64,000 bases of DNA, taken from contig FJOG01000001.1 of assembly GCA_900073065.1 (NCBI GenBank), positions 2,584,562 through 2,648,561 on the forward strand, in the 5' to 3' direction. The notes below the pieces were generated by a model. That model was not told the origin of the DNA. It saw nothing but the letters and a program-made list of their open reading frames with translations, and did not search any database. The position numbers and the translations under genes were made by a program. Origin of the DNA: Phialocephala subalpina. Its lineage: Eukaryota > Ascomycota > Leotiomycetes > Helotiales > Mollisiaceae. How positions within the stretch are numbered: the first letter of the stretch is position 1; every line of letters starts with the position of its first letter. Shown one piece after another: positions 59,718 through 64,000 of this stretch.

Positions 59718-61130
59718 ATGGGGCATTTGATAACGGTTGCGACATAACCAAGGCTATGGACTTTGAGGGCAACACTCAAAGGATAATCGAAAGCATCAAA
59801 CAAGCCAAAGCAGCAGGCGCAAAGCTCAGAGTTGGACCAGAGCTTGAGATATGCGGGTAAGTCTCATTCATTTCTGTCAAATCATCAGAATTGACATTTT
59901 TAGTTATGGCTGCTTGGACCACCTTCTCGAGCAGGATCTTTACCTCCATTGCTGGAAGATGCTAGAAATTTTGCTCAAGGACAAAGAGCTCTACGACATT
60001 CTTCTTGACATTGGAATGCCAGGTAAGTGATTATCGGGTTTCAAACCAGCCTTTGCAAAACAGGTTATTGCTGACTATCTGATGCTCTAGTTCTCCACAG
60101 AAATGTGGGATACAATTGTAGAATTATTTGCTTGAACGGCAAAATTCTTCTCATCAGACCGAAGATTTGGCCGGCAAACGACGGAAACTACAGGGAGATG
60201 AGACATTTCACTCCATGGTTGAAGCCACGGGAACATGAGGAGTACCACCTTCCGCGCATGATCCAGAAGCTTCAAGGTTCAACGCATGTGACTTTTGGCG
60301 ACGCCGTGATCTCGACGCCAGACACTTGTGTGGGAGCAGAAACGTGTGAAGAACTCTTCACTCCGGATGCTCCCCATAACCATATGAGTCTTGATGGTGT
60401 TGAGGTGATTACAAACTCAAGCGGTTCTCACTTCACATTGCGCAAGCTCAATACGAGACTTGATCTTATCACAGAAGCCACAAAGAAAAACGGGGGTGTA
60501 TACCTGGTTTGTGCCCCTCCCACATACAAGTTTCTCTCATGTTTGACATGATACTAATGATCTACAGTATTCAAACCAACAAGGCTGTGATGGAGACCGT
60601 TTATACGTGAGCATCTCTTGCTTTATCTCGCCTTTTTGATTTTGCTGCGTTGGGAGCTCCCGAGCAGGTTCTCATGCCTCTCACCTATTGCTCTTTTCTC
60701 AAAACATGGTACTAATTCGCTACAGTACGATGGATGCGCAATGATTGTGGTCAATGGCGAGGTCGTGGCTCAGGGTTCGCAATTTAGCTTGAACGACGTC
60801 GAAATTGTTACTGGTAAGCAGCTCTCAGAACCGAAGCTCCTCATGGATGGCCTTTTCATAATGCTCATCAAGTGAAATAGCCACCATCGACCTTGAGGAG
60901 GTCCGCGCATATCGATCATCCAAATCCAGGAGCCTTCAAGCAGCCAAGTCCACCGCAAAATACCATAGGATCCAAACTTCTTTCGAGCTTAGCTCAGAAG
61001 AGGATGACGGTGATCTCAGCCGAGCCCCTAGCGTTGCAATTCAACCAAGATACCATTCTCCAGAAGAAGAGATTGCTTTGGCAACTGGAGCATACATGTG
61101 GGACTAGTAAGTGTTGTTCATTCTAATGTA

Positions 61131-61168
61131 AGAGTTGGGCCAATTGCTCCTGGCCACTTTAAGCGAGG
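61131..61168 (+). repeat. Left terminal inverted repeat of the Tc1/mariner element
   Basis: Pairs with the reverse complement of 62455-62492 with a few mismatches, in the GGGCCAATTG/GGGGCCATTG part and one T/C further in. Confidence 0.88.
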
Positions 61169-61574
61169 TTAGCCGAGGGTCGAACATTCTGGTACCTTCA
61201 CTTTAAAAACTTATATTAAGCCAACCACTTATCTATTTCTCTTCAAAATCAAAATAGAAGCTCAGAATTACTCCCTTTTATGGCGACCTAATCCAAACGG
61301 CGAATAGAAAACACCTACACGCTCTACCGTTCGATTATTATAGAGAGATAGAAAATCAGCTCCCGAGATCGTCAAAATAACCCGCCTACCTCGAACTAAT
61401 ATTCGACGATAGATTCATGCCGAAACAAGCCGTATAACGAGGGAAAGAAAAGCTACTAAGCCTAAATTAATATGTTGCCGTCAAATCCGTCAAATCATTC
61501 GCTATATTGCCAAAAATTGGAGTACTCGACGCTTAAGTTTTGAGCAGGTTAAAACTTACTTAAACATCCCAGTA

Positions 61575-61628
61575 TCGACGAGAACTATTCGACGAGAACT
61601 ATTCGACGAGAATTATTCGACGAGAACT
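61575..61628 (+). repeat. 14-bp tandem repeat inside the transposon
   Basis: Unit TCGACGAGAACTAT, about four copies with one A-for-C-type change, in the former DNA-binding part of the transposase. It encodes an Arg-Glu/Asp-Leu-rich stretch in one frame and probably arose by replication slippage. Confidence 0.8.
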
Positions 61629-62454
61629 CCGTAGAGTAGGCTACTAACGATGTATAGCTTATCCTTGGCCCTTTATCTCTCGGAAACAAGCCAAAAAGAG
61701 GCTTGCTTTTGCTTTAGAATATCGGTAGTGGGGGACATTTAACTAAGTAGCCTCTCGGCTAGGAGGGGGGGATTAGAGGAAAGTTATATAGTTTAATGAG
61801 TGCTCGTTTAAACTCGGCAAGAATGGGAGGATTTAAGTAACTCGACTAGTAGATAAAAAGAAGTATTCGGACTATATCAAATCAGTTTATCGATCAGAAA
61901 GAGTCTTAGTCATGATTTGGGGTGCAATTAGCTAGGATTGGAAATCACTACTTGTGTTTCTAGAGAAAAAGGAGGGATATAAAGGAGTCAATTCTAAGGC
62001 GTACTTTTATCAAGTACTCGAACCGGTTGTATTCCCTTTATTTGATCGTCTTAGCCCTAAGTATATCTTCATAGAGGACAGGTCAAAAGTTCATTTGGGG
62101 CATACTCGACTTCCTAGACTCCAATATGGGGTCCGAGGCTTTAATTGGCTACTTTTTTCACCAGATTTGAACCCAATAAAGAAGGTTTAAAGGTGGATGA
62201 AAGAAGAGTTGAAGAAACTACTATTTGTACCAACTTCTAAGGAGGAGTTGGTTAAAGAGGTTCAAAGGATTTGGGACCGAGTTGATTCACGTGACTTTTG
62301 GCGATATATTGAGAGATTGACTTGTAAATTGGAAGATGTGATTGATGTAAAAGAATTAACTACCGTTTGTTAATTCAAGCTTTTAATTTCATGGAAATCT
62401 ATAAATATTTGATTAAATGACAAAATTTTAAAAACGTAGACTCGTTTTTGAGGA

Positions 62455-62492
62455 GCTCGCTTAAAGTGGCCGGGAGCAATGGCCCCAACTCT
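62455..62492 (-). repeat. Right terminal inverted repeat of the Tc1/mariner element
   Basis: Inverted copy of 61131-61168, followed by the TA duplication at 62493-62494. Confidence 0.88.
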
Positions 62493-64000
62493 TACAACTC
62501 TGGAGAGGAGAGCTGTCTCAGAAGTCTGAAGTACACCTTTGCGTCTCAGAAGCTAGACTCTAAACCTTTTCACTACTAACACGTGTTTAGTCTTCGCCGG
62601 TCCAAAACCGCCGGATACCTGGTGCCGCTCTCAGGAGGTATCGATTCTTGTGCAACAGCCACCATGGTGTTCTCCATGTGTCGACTAGTCATCCAAGCCA
62701 TCGAGGACGGCAACAAACAAGTCATCGAAGATGTCAAAAGGCTGGCTCAGTATAACGAAGGAAAGCTCCCGAAGACTCCCCAGGAGCTTTGTAACCAGAT
62801 ATTCCACACCGTCTATATGGGAATGTCAAAGCAAAGCTCAAAAGAGACAAGAGGAAGAGCAAAAGAGCTCTCAGAGGCCATCGGCTCCTACCACGTCAAT
62901 TGCGACATCGACGAGGTGTATAACGCTCAACGAAACCTAATCGTCAGCACCCTCAACTTCGAGCCAAAGTTTAAAGTCGAAGGTGGATCTAACACCGAGA
63001 ACCTGACACTTCAAAACATCCAAGCGTATGTAAAACGGGCATAAGTTCCCTTCCTTCTTTGGGGTGTCTCGTAATGTTTTTTTTGAGACTTGCTAATTCC
63101 CATTCTTCTAGTCGAAGTCGTATGGTAACTGCGTACCAATACGCTCAAATTATTCCTTTAGCCCGAAACCGACCTGGTGAAGGAAGCCTACTCGTCCTCG
63201 GATCCGCAAACGTATGTTCTCCTCGACTCCTAAGAATCCTTTAAAACCCCATACTAACTTCTTGTAGGTCGGCGAGAGTCTTCGAGGCTACCTAACAAAG
63301 TATGGCTGTTCATCAGCAGACATCAACCCTATCGGTAGCATAGATAAATCAGTACGTCTTATTTACATATTGATTTGCTATCTTTTTGCATGTGAGCTCC
63401 GGAGCAGGAAGCTGTCTCACGCTTGTGCATGCAACGGACTATGTTCGTTTGCTACACCAAAGACGACTCGCAGCTCCGGAGTTTTATCACAAAAAATTAC
63501 TTTCTTTAGGCTAATAAGAGATTAGGACCTAACGAGTAAAGCGCTTCATCGCCTGGGCCGAAACCAACTTCTCCCTACCCTGCCTCCACAATTTCCTCAC
63601 CGCCGTCCCAATAGCCGAACTCGAACCCATAACCGAAACCTATGTCCAAAGCGACGAAGCAGACATGGGCATGACCTACGATGAACTCACGACCTTCGGC
63701 CGACTCCGCAAAGTCAACAAACTCGGTCCCTTCGGTATGTTCCAAAACCTAGTCCACCAATGGGGTGAGGATCGAACAAAGACTCCAGAAGACGACGGAC
63801 CAAGTTATACGCCTCGACAGATTGCGGAGAAAGTGAAGCGGTTCTTTCATTTTTATGCTATTAATAGGCATAAGATGACGACTCTTACTCGTACGTCTTA
63901 TTTTATACTAATTTGTAGTTTTTCTTTTGTATGGGAGCTCCGGAGCTGGGAGCTGTCTTGGGAGCTGAGACATTAAGCAAGCGGACACGATCCGTTTCAA

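Larger units (their letters stand above)
61131..62492 (+). mobile_element. Degenerate Tc1/mariner DNA transposon inside a qns1 intron
   Basis: A 1362-base element bounded by near-identical 38-bp terminal inverted repeats (61131-61168 and 62455-62492, beginning AGAGTTGG and ending CACTTTAAGCGAG inward), flanked by TA on both sides (61129-61130 and 62493-62494). This is the TA target-site duplication of the superfamily. Internally the plus strand codes DDE_3-type transposase pieces: an SDECS-like region is degraded, while FIEDRSKVHLG and SPDLNPIKKV-stop-RWMKEEL are readable at 61954-62240. Several stops (TAG/TAA where Trp or Gln is expected) fit repeat-induced C-to-T change. Inactive. It lies wholly within the intron 61107-62590, so splicing of the host gene could survive. 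Confidence 0.92.
59718..64000 (+). pseudogene. qns1: Glutamine-dependent NAD+ synthetase (frame broken; runs off the window)
   Basis: Makes NAD+ from deamido-NAD+ with glutamine-derived ammonia. Exons seen: 59718-59856, 59904-60022, 60091-60506, 60568-60606, 60726-60813, 60881-61106, 62591-63025, 63112-63211, 63268-63351, and about 63526-63890, then a donor at 63891. The nitrilase-like half has [22 protein letters not shown] (Lys) and the [11 protein letters not shown] cysteine. The synthetase half has the PLSGGIDSC P-loop and SDEADMGMTYDEL. Exons 2-9 join perfectly. Two faults: after MGHLITVAT the frame shifts (an expected Cys-x-x-Asn-Gln-Trp stretch is shortened) and resumes at MDFEGN (59756); and exon 10 cannot be reached in frame, as about 7 extra bases follow GAC-CTA near 63532. 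Intron 6 holds a transposon. The C-terminal end is outside the window. Confidence 0.8.

Noticed and set aside
61575..61628. CRISPR-like tandem repeat
   Set aside because: Fungal nuclear DNA; repeats are directly adjacent without spacers and lie in a transposase remnant.

Overview
The window is nuclear DNA of a filamentous ascomycete (Pezizomycotina). Genes are mostly split by 45-60 nt introns with GTRNGT donors and CTAAC-like branch points. The family content fits: 2EXR protein, HET domain, GH71 and GH28 glycosidases, vanillyl-alcohol oxidase, alternative oxidase, Zn2Cys6-type cluster. I cannot place the species; Leotiomycetes would be compatible. Exon boundaries were worked out by hand from reading frame, splice consensus and family conservation.

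The left two thirds (1-42.5 kb) is ordinary gene-bearing chromosome. In order: alternative oxidase; a 2EXR protein; an eight-exon vanillyl-alcohol oxidase; myo-inositol oxygenase; a 2.7 kb gap; two disordered or helical fungal proteins of unknown role; vacuolar alpha-mannosidase (AMS1 type); a secreted GH71 alpha-1,3-glucanase; a MutL homologue without an endonuclease motif (MLH2/PMS1 type) divergent from valyl-tRNA synthetase; a CCCH-zinc-finger/DUF1771/Smr protein; a TVP38-like Golgi membrane protein; an unknown protein with Cys-Pro motifs; a very large F-box/beta-propeller protein ending in a CaaX box; and a PLP enzyme of the Cys/Met class.

The right third (42.5-64 kb) is more accessory and more damaged. 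It has a small gene coding a C2H2 finger and a Zn2Cys6-like cluster either side of an in-frame stop, then a MOSC protein. The most striking gene is a 1493-residue protein joining zinc fingers, a complete protein kinase and a HET domain. Tail to tail with it lies an Hsp70-like pseudogene (N-terminal third missing, one nonsense codon), whose broken end abuts an intact APH-type phosphotransferase. Next come a GH28 gene with a frameshift and a nonsense codon, an SDR, and a probable GPI-anchored surface protein. Last is a glutamine-dependent NAD+ synthetase copy running off the right edge. Its introns resemble one another, one holds a degenerate Tc1/mariner element with 38-bp inverted repeats and a TA duplication, and its frame is broken at two places.

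There is no metabolic cluster linking neighbours. The coherent story is functional: housekeeping genes on the left, and on the right a self/non-self-type receptor gene (kinase-HET) in a patch of truncated genes and transposon sequence. No rRNA, tRNA or CRISPR array was found.
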